The position numbers and the translations under genes are program-made. 64,000 bases of DNA from an uncultured Collinsella sp. (GTDB lineage: Bacteria > Actinomycetota > Coriobacteriia > Coriobacteriales > Coriobacteriaceae), in the NCBI GenBank assembly GCA_900757505.1, contig CAAEOE010000048.1, positions 1 through 64,000 of the forward strand. Direction: 5' to 3'. Of the stretch, positions 45,201-55,900 are shown piece after piece. Under the pieces are notes generated by a model that did no database searches, had not been told where the DNA came from, and saw nothing but the letters and a program-made list of their open reading frames with translations. Position 1 is the first letter of the stretch; each line of letters starts with the position of its first letter.

Positions 45201-45338
45201 GTGGAGGCCGGCATCGCCGAGCGCCTGCGCGAGCTCGAGGCGGGCAACGTTGCCGCCGTCGACCCGGCGTCGGCTCAGGCCGCGCATGCGCGCTGCTCGT
45301 ATAACCACGAAGGAACGTTTGTAAGGAGGGACGTGTAG
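42240..45338 (+). CDS. addB: AddB/RexB-like PD-(D/E)XK nuclease subunit
   Basis: 1032 aa. The N-terminal half is a degenerate helicase-like region. The C-terminal nuclease domain has STCPLCWF near 725 (cysteines of the likely iron-sulfur staple together with a later ARCSYN), GGRIDRVDVD near 860 and VIDYKH near 876, which form the PD-(D/E)XK site. Together with AddA it makes the double-strand-break end-resection complex that feeds RecA. The ATG at 42240 follows GCGGAGG. Separated from addA by 3 bp, so co-translated. The N-terminus is divergent from well-studied AddB proteins, which is usual in actinobacteria. Confidence 0.85.
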   Translation: MPVRIYTTNAGTDLSDAESALLADLIARHGRAVLLAPTFAELDLCRHDAAEAGISLGIDYKTPASWLRSLWELLGDGRGFVDNLQRQMLFSDMIARRDDADLQPLSRGQGTVRMLARMARDVLPGVAGTTAERCGGNNCQPEPKSDAEARVFELLRAYAGGLDRRDMVEPCEAADIMAGALADSLPACARAVCVRGTTSFTHGLLELLSAVANNGGEVVVLLAREQAAMREELATAFDARGVLFEIAPLGEDAVASDVACGAAAQPAFIEVAGPHARAHVYADAIDKLVKAHKESKADKATATPADPVRVLVVSARAPQLFGELAARLAARHIAAETTEFTAFSQSIAGRQFTALANLIERMKAADEGTASKTEWWPAPELTDWIYSPLSGADAVNARTFDKNMRLSRSKTTAGVKSLLQSVQGQVRGARKATSDDNWFKNVPCVVSDVFQALWRDKPVTALKAMLAVAEALPDRALGGLDGQARRQAETALLHHAIDILMNDARALDVSQAATVPVLDGVRTKVDKRSTAYDYVTYEVDRTPRAQVRFASLADAAALRPASYDAVLFADVDLDSYPLSHEEGPLATLTAELDRSGVTLEPAALLRVRFGRAMQAANGPLALARVTHDRQARECYPAAVWTELRAHAEAAGAVKPTRVGEGDIIADFDSAAGEGLRRERVTCEAPQHLSDEAIPYLVLRRRDGEGEDALLVPRLTSASQIEAYSTCPLCWFVSYRVKPQSIDAGFGNMEKGNFVHDVLEHLHARLPQEGMERVTPENLPRAQELLREVFDETLAEHASKRGNEGPLVPLSPVEERQVAEILPQLEGVLAYEAEALTPFAPRYLEFAFNDLNVEYAGWPLGGRIDRVDVDAENRAVVIDYKHRTGVEEFKLADPTVRDEESGEAAIDDPRWLPPHTQTLIYAQAMRRALDLDTRAALYFSTKGGKPALRGAASAELLEEERGDGRIPGLKKGFPGEGGSMDFDALLDRVEAGIAERLRELEAGNVAAVDPASAQAAHARCSYNHEGTFVRRDV

Positions 45339-45341
45339 ACC

Positions 45342-48300
45342 ATGGATCTTTCGACTTTGATGCCGCAACAGCTGCAGATCGTCAAGACGCTCGACCGTCC
45401 GCTGTTTGTTTCGGCGGGCGCCGGCTCGGGCAAGACCTTTACCCTCACGCGCCGCATCGTCTACGCGCTCTCGCCCGAATCCGGTCCGTTCGTTGAGCAT
45501 CTGGACCAGGTGCTCGCCATCACCTTTACCAAGGATGCTGCGGCCGAGATCCGTGACCGCGTGCGCCGTGCGCTTATCGACGAGGGCATGGACGAGGAGG
45601 CCCTGACCGTCGACGATGCGTGGATCTCGACCATTCACGGCATGTGTTCGCGCATCCTGCGCGCGCATGCGCTGGAGCTGGGCATCGACCCCGAGTTCAC
45701 GGTGCTCACCGATACCGACGAGCTTATGGACCAGGCTGTTGAGCATGTGCTGGCCCGCGCGACGGCGCCCGATGCCGCCCCCGAGCTCGCGGCATCGCTC
45801 AAGGCCCTCTACGCCTGGTATCCCATGGCGGGCGAGGGCGGCCCCTTTGGCGCCGGCACCACCATCAAGGGCCTGGTGCGCGAGCTGCTGGAGCTGTCGA
45901 GCCAGCTGCCGGGCGGTATGGACGACGTGCGCGTGGCGCGCGGCCAGGCCGATACCTCGGCACTCGCCGATGCCTATCGATCGGCGCTGGGTGCAAGCAA
46001 GGCGGCGACCGAGAAGGCGCAGGTTGCACTCGACGCCATCGATGCGTTCGAGGCGAGCGGCAAGACCATGGCCGATGCGGCGCGGCTCATGATGTCGTGC
46101 ACCATGCCGCGCGCGAGCAAGGCGTTCCCCAAGGAGCAGGTCGAGCTGCTCAAGGCCGAGGCTGCCGATGCATTTATCAATATCGCGCTGGCCTGCGGTG
46201 GTCCGGCGCTCGATGCGCTGGTGGGCTTGGCCCGCTCTGTAGAGGCCGAGTATCGCGCGCTGAAGGCCGGCCAGTCTGCCCTCGACAACAACGACCTGCT
46301 GCGCATGGCCTACGAGGCCCTGCGCGATTACCCGGCCATTCGCGCTGCGTACGAGGGCCGCTTTAAGATGGTCATGATCGATGAGTTTCAGGATACCGAC
46401 CAGATGCAGGTCGATCTGATCCGCTACCTGACGGGTGCGGGGGAGCGCGCGCTGTGTACCGTGGGCGATGCGCAGCAGTCGATCTATCGCTTCCGCGGCG
46501 CCGAGGTCGAGGTCTTCCGTCGCCAGGAGCGCAAAGTGGGATCGACGGCGGCGTCCGAGACGGTTGCCACGCTGGATGTCCCCACCGGCGAGCTCGTCAA
46601 GCTCGTGCGCAACTTCCGCAGTCACGACGAGGTACTGCGTTACGTGGCACGCGTCTTCGACGGCGATGACGGCGGCCTGATGCAGGGCTTTTTGGATCTT
46701 GAGGCGAGCGACGGCCGCAAGGACACGCTGGTGGCGGACGCCTCGCGTCGTCAGGCGCTCTTTGTTGCCGGCGGCAGCACGCAGGAGCGCACACAGGCCA
46801 AGGCCCGTGCGATCGCGGAGCGATTCCGCGCGCTTGCCGATGCCGGCCAGCCCCAGGGCGGCATGGTGCTGCTGCTGGGCCGCATGACCAACGCAGACGT
46901 CTACGCACAGGCCTTCCGCGACCAGGGGCTCGACTGCGTCATCGCGGGCGGCTCGGTCTTTGCCCAAGCCGCCGAGGTGCAGACGGTGCGCGCCCTGGTT
47001 TGTGCGCTCGCCAATCCGGCCGATACGGCGCAGGGCCTTATGCCGCTGCTGGCCTCGCCGATGTTTGCGCTCGGCGCCCAGGAGTTCCTAGCGCTGGCGA
47101 CCAAGCTCGACGAGCAGACGGGGGAGACCTCGCGCAGGAATATCGACGTGGGCATCATGAGCGATTCCGATGTGCCGGGCCTGCAAGACCTGCCGCTCGT
47201 GACGCGCGCCCGCGAGGTACTGCGGTATGCGCTTCGTCGCGTGGGCCGCGATTCGTTCGCAGCCATCGCGCGCGACGTGGTCAACGCCTCCGGCTGGTTT
47301 GTGCGTCTGGCACAGCGTGGTCCCGAGGGCAAGGCCATTGCCGCCAACGTGCTCAAGGCGCTCGACGCTGTGGCCGAGGCGGAGGCCGAGTTCGGCAACT
47401 CGCCGCGTTCCATCGCGCTTGCCTTCGATCGCTTCCTAGCGGGCAAGGAGGCCCCGGGTGCCCTCAACGAGGAGGGCGACGGCGCGGTACGCATCATGAC
47501 CGTGCATGCGTCCAAGGGTCTGGAATATCCGGTCGTAGCGGTTGCCGAGTGTTTTGGCGTGCGCAAATCGTCCGGTGCGGCACAGATGGGTCGCGTCGAG
47601 GGCGGAGCGCAGGTCGTGGCACTGCCGGCACGCTTCGACGGCGTTAAGCTTGCCGACGGTACCTTTGTGAAGGGCGACGACGTCAAAAAGCAGTTTGAGC
47701 ACGCGTTTAAGGGCAAGGGCACGTCGCTGTGGTTGCCGCCAGAGCTTATGGAGGACGTATGCGCGACGGGTTCTCCCGCCGAGGTATTTGCTCGCCTGCG
47801 CAACGACGACCTGCAGCTTTCGCTCGAAGAGCGGGCTCGTTTGCTCTATGTCGCCATGACGCGAGCACGCGAGCTGGTGATCTTGGCGATGGATGCCGGC
47901 GTGAGTCGCGGCAAGGTTACGGCGCCGACCTTCGATGTCGAGACCGATCTGACCTACGATGTCCTGCGCCGCATTCTGCCGACGGACGCTCTGGACATGC
48001 CTCAGCTCGATAACGACCGTTTGGTGTTCGATAACTCCAAGCCGGGCGACTACGAGCTCATCTCGCTGGCGGACTTTACGTTTGGCGAGCAGGCGTTTGA
48101 GGCCAACGCTTCGCTGGATGCCGAGGGCAGGCTTGTTCGTGGCGATGCCGATGCAGATGCTGCCGACGATTCGGCCAGTACAATCGTCCCTGGTCCTGCC
48201 GACCCCGAGCCCGATGCGTTTGAGCTCGTGTATCCCCAGGCGGTGGGCGTGCGCATGGGCATCTGCCCGTATCCGGTGCGCGATTCGTACAGCTACTCGT

Positions 48301-48974
48301 CAATTGCCGCGGCGCTGCATGCCGAGTCCGAGGACCGTGCTGCCGAGGCGCGCGTACCCATGGACGAGGCCGGCGATGATGCGGAGTCGGATGGCTCGGA
48401 GATGGCCGATGCGGACGTGGCCGCCGTTGAGCCCGCCGGCAACCCCATGGCGCTGGGCTCGGCGTTCCATGCCGCCTGCCAGTGGCTGATCGAGATGGGT
48501 GCCGGTGAGCTGCCCGCTGCGCGTGCCGATGCGCTGGCGCGCCAGTGGCGCCTGACGCCGGAGCAGCGCGAACGCTTCGACGTTGCCCTGGACCGCTGGC
48601 TCAAGTCGGCTGTTCGTGCCGACCTGCTCGCGTGGCCGTGCGTTCGCGCCGAGGTGCCGTTCTTTTCGCTGGGCTGCGAGGACGAGGACATCGCTCGCTA
48701 CGGTGCATATGCCGAAGGTGCCATCGACGCTTTAGCGACGAACCCGGCGGATTCGTCACGTGCACTGGTCATCGACTACAAGACGGGCGGCACACCGGAC
48801 GAGACGCCGGAACAGCTGCTCGAGAAGCACGCCCTGCAGGCGCGCGTCTACGCCGATGTTCTACACAAGGCGGGCTTTGAGGCCGTGACCGTCAAGTTCG
48901 TCCGCGTGGAACAGGCCGATCCGACTCTCTTCGTTGAACCCGCCGAGCCCCAAGTAGTCACCTACAATCTCTAG
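45342..48974 (+). CDS. addA: AddA/RexA-like UvrD-family helicase-nuclease
   Basis: 1210 aa. Superfamily 1 helicase: Walker A SAGAGSGKTFTLT (near 25), AITFTKDAAAEI, DEFQDTD (near 347), GDAQQSIYRFRGAE, and MTVHASKGLEYPVV. The C-terminal nuclease domain (about 1040-1210) ends with VIDYKTGG and HALQARVYADVL. With AddB it unwinds and degrades DNA ends until a Chi-like signal. An acidic insert (about 940-965, DADADAAD) separates helicase and nuclease. A family B hairpin follows the stop. Confidence 0.92.
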   Translation: MDLSTLMPQQLQIVKTLDRPLFVSAGAGSGKTFTLTRRIVYALSPESGPFVEHLDQVLAITFTKDAAAEIRDRVRRALIDEGMDEEALTVDDAWISTIHGMCSRILRAHALELGIDPEFTVLTDTDELMDQAVEHVLARATAPDAAPELAASLKALYAWYPMAGEGGPFGAGTTIKGLVRELLELSSQLPGGMDDVRVARGQADTSALADAYRSALGASKAATEKAQVALDAIDAFEASGKTMADAARLMMSCTMPRASKAFPKEQVELLKAEAADAFINIALACGGPALDALVGLARSVEAEYRALKAGQSALDNNDLLRMAYEALRDYPAIRAAYEGRFKMVMIDEFQDTDQMQVDLIRYLTGAGERALCTVGDAQQSIYRFRGAEVEVFRRQERKVGSTAASETVATLDVPTGELVKLVRNFRSHDEVLRYVARVFDGDDGGLMQGFLDLEASDGRKDTLVADASRRQALFVAGGSTQERTQAKARAIAERFRALADAGQPQGGMVLLLGRMTNADVYAQAFRDQGLDCVIAGGSVFAQAAEVQTVRALVCALANPADTAQGLMPLLASPMFALGAQEFLALATKLDEQTGETSRRNIDVGIMSDSDVPGLQDLPLVTRAREVLRYALRRVGRDSFAAIARDVVNASGWFVRLAQRGPEGKAIAANVLKALDAVAEAEAEFGNSPRSIALAFDRFLAGKEAPGALNEEGDGAVRIMTVHASKGLEYPVVAVAECFGVRKSSGAAQMGRVEGGAQVVALPARFDGVKLADGTFVKGDDVKKQFEHAFKGKGTSLWLPPELMEDVCATGSPAEVFARLRNDDLQLSLEERARLLYVAMTRARELVILAMDAGVSRGKVTAPTFDVETDLTYDVLRRILPTDALDMPQLDNDRLVFDNSKPGDYELISLADFTFGEQAFEANASLDAEGRLVRGDADADAADDSASTIVPGPADPEPDAFELVYPQAVGVRMGICPYPVRDSYSYSSIAAALHAESEDRAAEARVPMDEAGDDAESDGSEMADADVAAVEPAGNPMALGSAFHAACQWLIEMGAGELPAARADALARQWRLTPEQRERFDVALDRWLKSAVRADLLAWPCVRAEVPFFSLGCEDEDIARYGAYAEGAIDALATNPADSSRALVIDYKTGGTPDETPEQLLEKHALQARVYADVLHKAGFEAVTVKFVRVEQADPTLFVEPAEPQVVTYNL

Positions 48975-48983
48975 CCCTCAGAT

Positions 48984-49051
48984 AACTTGCGGTGGAATGC
49001 GGACTGTTTTGGCCAAAAAAGCCGCCAAACAGTCCGCATTTCACCGCAACT
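48984..49051. repeat. Family B long hairpin, copy 4
   Basis: Arms of about 25 bases (ACTTGCGGTGGAATGCGGAC and its near-complement) with a 17-nt loop TGGCCAAAAAAGCCGCC, itself able to fold through GGC/GCC. It lies 10 bp after addA and before dnaE. Confidence 0.93.
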
Positions 49052-49150
49052 GCAAGAGGAGCCGTGTTGGTTTGGCTAGGTTCGGGTGCTGTCCGTGCCG
49101 TGGGGTAAAATCGTTCAGTCAGAACACGAACCCGCATCGGAGCTCATCAC

Positions 49151-52100
49151 ATGGCATTCGTCCATCTGCACAACCACACTGTCTTTTCCATGCTCGACGG
49201 CGCAACCCGTATCCAGGATATGGTCAACCGTGCCGTTGAGCTGGGCATGCCCGCCGTGGCCATTACCGACCACGGCTACATGTATGGCGTGCCCGATCTG
49301 GCGCTGGCCTGCGACGCCGTCAACCACAACACGCCCGAGTACAAAACCTGGAGCCACGACAAGGCCTTCTTGGAAAAGGACCGCCGCGACGAGCTGGTGG
49401 AGCCCGACCCCGAGGCAAACCCGCGTGAGCATGCCCAGTACGTCAAAGACATGGCCATGTGGGACGAGAAGGGCAACATCGACGAGCTCAAGCCGCCCCT
49501 GGTCATCAAGCCCATCTTTGGCTGCGAGGTCTACTTTACGCCGGACGAGACCCTTGCCCGCGACCACAAGCCCGAGCTCTACCATATGATCCTCCTGGCC
49601 AAAGACCAGGAAGGCTACGTCAACCTGATGCAGACGGTCTCCGAGGCCGCCGTGCAGGGCTTTTACTACAAGCCGCGCGTGACGCTCGACAACCTGCGCC
49701 GCCATGCCAAGGGCATGATCTGCACGAGCGCCTGTATCGCGGGCATCATCCCCAAATACATCGACCGCGGCGACATGGAAGGCGCCATCAAGTGGGCCGA
49801 GACCTTCCGTGATACCTTCGAGCCCGGCGACTTCTACATCGAGATCCAGGAACACGGCATCACCACCGACAACGGCCTGACTGACGAGCAGATGGACCGC
49901 ACGCTCATCGATATCGCCAAGCAGGTGGGCGTCAAGGTCATCGCCACCAACGACTTCCACTACCTGCGCCGCGAGGATGCGCCCGTGCAGGACGTCATCA
50001 TGTGTATTGGCATGAACGCCAAGGTCGACGACCCCAACCGCATGCGCATGACCGGCTCGGAGTTTTACATGAAGACCGAGGAGGAGATGCGGGCGATGTT
50101 CCCGTATTGCCCCGAGGCCTGCGACAACACGCTCGAGATCGCCGACAAGTGCTACGTTGAGCTGGACTGGGACTCCATCATCCTGCCGCGCTTCCCGTTG
50201 CTCGATCCCGGCGAGACGCATGAGAGCCAGTTCCGCCGCGAGTGCGAGAAAGGTCTGCGCCAGCACTATGGTGACGACTGGGCCACACGCGAGATCGGTG
50301 GCGTCAACATCAAAGAACGCTTTGAGTACGAATACAAGGTCATCTGCGACAAGGGCTTTGCCGCCTACTTTTTGATCGTTGCCGAGTACGTGCAATGGGC
50401 CAAGGACAACGGCATCGGCGTCGGCCCCGGCCGTGGCTCGGCCGCCGGCGCTATCGTCGCCTACGCCATGAACATCACCGCGTTCGACCCGCTCGAGAAC
50501 GGCCTGATGTTCGAGAGGTTCCTGTCCCCGCAGCGTACCGAGATGCCCGATATCGATATGGACTTCGACGATGAGCGGCGCCTCGAGGTCGTGGAGCACG
50601 TTCGCCAGCTCTACGGCCCCGAGAAGGTCACCCACGTCATCACCTACTCGACCATTAAGGCCAAGCAGGCCATCAACGACGCCGCGCGCGTGCTGGACTA
50701 TCCGGTCTACATGGGCCAGCGCCTGTCCAAGATGGTCTCGAGCGACCCCAAGGTCAAGCTCAAGCAGGTGCTCGAAAAGCAACCCGGCAAAGAGGATCTG
50801 TTTAACCCCGATTTTGCCGAGGCCTATAAAAAGGACGACGACGCTCGCCGCATCATCGACACGGCGCTCTCGATCGAGGGCCTCACTCGTGGCGAGGGCG
50901 TGCACGCGTGCGCCGTTTTGATCTGCCGTGACCCCGTCAACGAGCACGTGCCCACCAAGCTCGATACCAAGGGCGGCGTCGAGATTACCCAGTACGAGGG
51001 CCATACCGTTGCCGACATGGGCCTGCTCAAGATGGACTTCCTGGGCCTGCGCACGCTGACGGTTATCTCCAAGGCCAAGGCCAACATCAAAAAGAACTTC
51101 GGCATCGACATCAAAGAGGAAGAGATCCCCTTTGACGATCCCGAGATCTTTAAGCTCATGGGCTCCGGCCACACCGCCGGCGTCTTCCAGGTCGAGTCCG
51201 CCGGCATGACGGCCACGATCAAGAACATGAAGCCCACCGAGTACAAACACGTCGTAGCATTGATCGCCCTGTACCGCCCGGGCCCGTTGGGCGCCGGCAT
51301 GGTCTCGTCCTACATCAACCGTATGAATGGTAAGGAGCCGGCGGTCTCCTACGACGACCGCCTGGACGACATCCTGGGCGAAACCTACGGCACCATGGTC
51401 TACCAGGAGCAGGTTATGCTCATCTCCGTCGAGATGTGCGGCTTCTCCAAGGGCGAATCGGACTCGCGTATCCGTAAGCCCGTGGCTAAAAAGAAGATCA
51501 AACTGCTCACGTCAACGGTGCTCCACTGGGAGGATGGCTCGGACGAGACCACCTACGACCACTGGATGAACGGCGCCATCAAGAACAACTACACGCGCGA
51601 GGTCGCCCAGAAGATTTGGGACGATGTTCTCGAGTTCGCGTCCTACGCCTTTAACAAGTCGCACTCCGCCGGCTACGCCATCCTGGTTATGCAGACGGCG
51701 TGGCTCAAGGCGCATTATCCGCACGAGTACATGGCGGCCGTTCTGACGTCCTATACGGGCAAGACCGACAAGATCGTGCATTACGTCTCGGCGTGCCGTC
51801 ACGACGGCATCCCCGTGCTTTCGCCAGATGTCAACGAGTCCGGTACCGAGTTCACGGCTACCAAGGAAGGCGTGCGCTTTGGTTTGGCTGGCATCCGCGG
51901 CGTGGGCACCGGCGTGGCGCAGGCGATTATCGCCGAGCGCGAGGCGGGCGGTCCGTTTAAGACGCTGCACGACTTTGTCGAGCGCGTGGACTCGAGCCAG
52001 GCCAACCGCCGTGTGATCGAATCGCTCATCAAGGCAGGCGCCTTCGACTCCACGGGGTATCCGCGTCGCCAGATGATGCACTTTGTGGATAAGAACAACC

Positions 52101-52954
52101 CTGAGAACATCATCGATGCCGCGGTAAAGCGCCAGAAGGACCGCGCGAGCGGCCAGACGTCGTTCTTCGACATGTTTGGCGACGTTGAGGGCTCGGGCTT
52201 TGAGGTGAGCGTGCCCGATCCGGACGGCCAGGAGTGGGACCGCCACCTTAAGCTGAGCCAGGAGAAGGAGGTTCTGGGCATCTATGTCTCGGACCACCCG
52301 CTGCGCCCGTTTGAGTATGCACTAGCCAAGGCACGCGACTTCTCGTTCTCGCAGATCGACACTGGCTACGAAGTTCAGAATCCTACGGGCGGTACCATCA
52401 ACCAGGAGATTCCCGAGGGCAAGGCGCTGTGGTGGGCCGGCATGGTCTCGAGCGTGTCCAAGCGCGTGACCAAAAACGGCGACCCCATGGGCATCGTGCA
52501 GCTCGAGGACATGGAAGGCGAGGCCACGGTCGTGGTGTTCCCCAAGACCTACAAGGAGGCCGAGGGGTACCTGTACGGCGAGGTCGATCCCGAGACCGGT
52601 GCGCAGCTGTCCGATGCGTTTGTGCGCATTAAGGGCAAGCTCGAGCGTTCGGACCGCGGCGACCAGATCATCGCGCAGGAGATCGTGCCGCTTGAGCTTA
52701 ACGAGGAGAACAACAAGCCCAAGGTGTTTGAGGTCATGGTGCCTAACAGCCGCTTTAGCCAGGGCAATATGGCGCGTCTTGCCACGGTGCTTACCGCCAA
52801 CCCGGGCGGCGACCGCGTGGAGATCTTTATCGAGCAGGTGGACGGGCGCGTACTGCGTGCCGAGGTACCGGCCAAGGTCAACGCACGCTCGATTCCGCTG
52901 CTGGCAGAGGCAAAGGCCATCGTCGGCAACCAAGGCCGCGTGACGGTTATCTAA
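49151..52954 (+). CDS. dnaE: DNA polymerase III alpha subunit
   Basis: 1267 aa. N-terminal PHP domain (HLHNHT at 5-10, ITDHGYMYG), C-family polymerase core with GPGRGSAAG and the catalytic aspartates in MPDIDMDFDD (near 466), a helix-hairpin-helix region (FGLAGIRGVGTG) and a C-terminal OB fold (GIVQLEDMEGEATVVVFPKTY). This is the replicative polymerase, DnaE1 type. The PHP metal ligands appear mostly retained, suggesting proofreading capacity as in other actinobacteria. A 176-bp gap with a family B hairpin separates it from addA. Confidence 0.96.
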   Translation: MAFVHLHNHTVFSMLDGATRIQDMVNRAVELGMPAVAITDHGYMYGVPDLALACDAVNHNTPEYKTWSHDKAFLEKDRRDELVEPDPEANPREHAQYVKDMAMWDEKGNIDELKPPLVIKPIFGCEVYFTPDETLARDHKPELYHMILLAKDQEGYVNLMQTVSEAAVQGFYYKPRVTLDNLRRHAKGMICTSACIAGIIPKYIDRGDMEGAIKWAETFRDTFEPGDFYIEIQEHGITTDNGLTDEQMDRTLIDIAKQVGVKVIATNDFHYLRREDAPVQDVIMCIGMNAKVDDPNRMRMTGSEFYMKTEEEMRAMFPYCPEACDNTLEIADKCYVELDWDSIILPRFPLLDPGETHESQFRRECEKGLRQHYGDDWATREIGGVNIKERFEYEYKVICDKGFAAYFLIVAEYVQWAKDNGIGVGPGRGSAAGAIVAYAMNITAFDPLENGLMFERFLSPQRTEMPDIDMDFDDERRLEVVEHVRQLYGPEKVTHVITYSTIKAKQAINDAARVLDYPVYMGQRLSKMVSSDPKVKLKQVLEKQPGKEDLFNPDFAEAYKKDDDARRIIDTALSIEGLTRGEGVHACAVLICRDPVNEHVPTKLDTKGGVEITQYEGHTVADMGLLKMDFLGLRTLTVISKAKANIKKNFGIDIKEEEIPFDDPEIFKLMGSGHTAGVFQVESAGMTATIKNMKPTEYKHVVALIALYRPGPLGAGMVSSYINRMNGKEPAVSYDDRLDDILGETYGTMVYQEQVMLISVEMCGFSKGESDSRIRKPVAKKKIKLLTSTVLHWEDGSDETTYDHWMNGAIKNNYTREVAQKIWDDVLEFASYAFNKSHSAGYAILVMQTAWLKAHYPHEYMAAVLTSYTGKTDKIVHYVSACRHDGIPVLSPDVNESGTEFTATKEGVRFGLAGIRGVGTGVAQAIIAEREAGGPFKTLHDFVERVDSSQANRRVIESLIKAGAFDSTGYPRRQMMHFVDKNNPENIIDAAVKRQKDRASGQTSFFDMFGDVEGSGFEVSVPDPDGQEWDRHLKLSQEKEVLGIYVSDHPLRPFEYALAKARDFSFSQIDTGYEVQNPTGGTINQEIPEGKALWWAGMVSSVSKRVTKNGDPMGIVQLEDMEGEATVVVFPKTYKEAEGYLYGEVDPETGAQLSDAFVRIKGKLERSDRGDQIIAQEIVPLELNEENNKPKVFEVMVPNSRFSQGNMARLATVLTANPGGDRVEIFIEQVDGRVLRAEVPAKVNARSIPLLAEAKAIVGNQGRVTVI

Positions 52955-52982
52955 GCTACCCCGGGTGAGATTGGAGGAAGTG

Positions 52983-55900
52983 ATGGCGCAGGGGACGTTT
53001 GTGCAGGCGCTTCGCAAAGAGGCGGCGTTGAGCGGCACCTTTATGAAGGGGCGTTCGCTCATGCTCAACGGCGCCGTGCTGTCGATCGAGGACAGCGGCT
53101 CGCGCTTCTCCAAAAACGTGACGGTTGAGGGCTCGGTGCGCGGTTCGCGCGGCGACCTGTACAAGACGCACGTGGCGCTCGACATGGACGAGCGCGAGGT
53201 GATCGACTACGACTGCGATTGCCCCGCCGCCTATCGTTACCCCGGTATGTGCAAGCACGCTATTGCCACAGCTCTGGCGTATTTGGATGCCAGCGGCGCC
53301 GAGCCCGTCGAAGGTTTGCGCACGCCGGTCCGCACGTTTACGGCGCAGCCGAAACAGCCTGCGCGCACCGCGCCCAAAGCGCCGGCCGTCAATCCCAACT
53401 TTCCCTTTCCGGCGCCCGTTCCCACGAGTCCCAGCCTCATGGCGGCGCTCTCCGATCTTTCGGACGCGCGCATGGATGAGCTGGCGAGCATGCGCCGCAA
53501 GCTCGCCGGCAGTGTGGATCCCGATGCCCCCAAGGCAGTGTTGGAGCCCTCGCTGGTGCCGTATTACAATCCACTGTTTGCCGACCGCTTTAGCTGGGCG
53601 CTCGAGCTTCGCATTCGCTGTGGATCGGTCTCCTACGTGGTCAAGGACATCGACGGCATGGCCGATGCCTACGTGCGCGGCGGCACCTTCTCGTACGGCA
53701 AGAAGCTCACGTTTGTCCATACGCCCGAAGCCTTCGAAGACGTGTCGACAAAGCTGCTCAACCTTGTCGTGACGACAGTTGCCTATCTCGATGACATCAC
53801 AAGCTCGCGTTCGGCGTCGTACGACTTTGCCCGCAGTGGTTTTGTCGCCGAGCGTCAGTTGCCGCTGTCCGAGCATAGCATCGTATATGTGCTGGACCTG
53901 TTGCGCGGCCAGACCATCTCTTTTGAGCCCGCCTGGTCGCGGGGGACGACGACGCATCGCACCTATGACGTGGCGGTCGAGCCGGCGCCGCAAGGGAAGG
54001 ATGAAGCCCCGACCAAGCGCCCACCGCTCTTTGCCGCCAAAATCGCGCCGGCGGCTGGCGGCAGCTACGATCTGCGCCTGCCGGCCGATGCATACTGCTT
54101 TGCTTCGGGCGACGTTGCCTATCTGGTCGACACCCGCCGTGCGCGCCGCGCCGATGTAGCGTTTGCCCAGCATGCGGCACCGTTCCTATCGCGCTTACTG
54201 CCCTGTCGCACGCCGATCCATATCGCTGTCGACCAGGTGGGGGAGTTCTGCCGTATGGCGCTGCCCATTTTGCGCGACTACACCGACCTTACCGCGCCCG
54301 CCGCGCTCGATACCGTGGCGCCCGAGCCAAGCTTTGCTATGGCGATCGGCGTCGACGATGGGCTTGTGACCTGCAAAATTACGGTTACCTACGGCGACTG
54401 GTCGGCAGATCTCTTTAGTCTGGGCGCTCCGGGCAGTCTCTTCGAAGAGCAACGCCCCGGCGTGCCGCCCCGCGACGAGGTGGCAGAGTTTCGTGTTATG
54501 GACACGGCGGCCCTGTACTTCGATTTCTACGAGGGCGGTCTGGCGTTTGAGGAGCGCGATGACGAGAGCTTGTTCCGCCTGCTGACCGAGGGCCTGTCCG
54601 CCCTGTCCGAGCTGGGTGAGGTCATGCTCAGCGACCGTCTGCGCCAGATCTCGGTCCGCCCCGCGCCCAAGCTCTCGGTTCGTGCGACCGTCAAGAGCAA
54701 TCTGCTCGATGTCGAGTTGGGCGCGAGCGGGCTTTCGGCCGCGGACCTTGCCATCTACCTCGACTCCTACAAGCGTCACCAGACGTTTGCGCGCCTTACG
54801 TCCGGCGACATCATTCGTTTGGACGAGGGCGCCCGAGCCGCGTTTGGCCTCGCCGAGGACCTGGGTGTCGATGCCGTCGACCTGCTCGACGGCGTGTCGC
54901 TTCCCGCGTCGAGTACCCTATTCGTCGATAGCATGCTCGCGCGCACGCCCGCGCTCGAGGCCGATCGTGACGCCGCGTTCCGCCGCACCGTCGAGCGCTT
55001 GGATACGCTCGGCAAGATGGACTTTACGGTGCCGGTCTCGCTCAAGGCCACACTGCGCGGCTATCAGGTCGACGGATACCAGTGGCTCGGCTCGCTCGAA
55101 CACCTGGGCCTTGGCGGCATCTTGGCCGACGACATGGGCCTGGGCAAAACGCTGCAGATGATCGCACATATCCTGGCGCGCGTGGAAGCGGGGGACGCCA
55201 AGCCCACGCTTGTGGTGTGCCCTGCGTCGCTTGTGTACAACTGGACCGCCGAGCTGGAGCGCTTTGCCCCGTCGCTCGATGTGTGCGCCATCGTGGGCGC
55301 CAAGGCGCAGCGTCGCGTGCAGATTGCCGGCGTTGCCGAGCATAACGTGGTCGTGACGTCGTATGACCTTATGCGGCGCGATATCGACGAGTACGTCGAG
55401 CAGGATTTTGCCCGCGTGGTGCTCGACGAGGCCCAGTACATTAAAAACCCGCTCACGCAGGTAGCGCGTGCCGCCAAGCGCCTGCCTTCCGGCGTGCGCT
55501 TTGCCTTGACGGGCACGCCCATCGAAAACCGCTTGTCCGAGCTCTGGAGCATCTTCGACTTTTTGATGCCGGGCCTGCTTGGCACGCGCGAGTCGTTTGC
55601 CAAGCGCTTCGAAAGCCCGGTCGAGCACGCCGAGGGCGACAGCGCCGCTCGTCTGCAGGCACTCGTGTCGCCGTTTGTACTGCGCCGTGTCAAGGAGGAC
55701 GTGGTGGCCGATCTGCCCGAAAAGATCGAGGACACGGTCATGGCGCAGCTCACCGGCGAGCAGCGCAAGCTCTACCTGGCCAACCAGGACCGCATCGCCC
55801 AGCAGGTGCAGCACCGCGAGGCCGGGGAGTTTAAGAAGGACAAGCTCAAGGTACTTGCCGAGCTCACCAAGCTGCGCCAGATCTGCTGCGACCCGCGTCT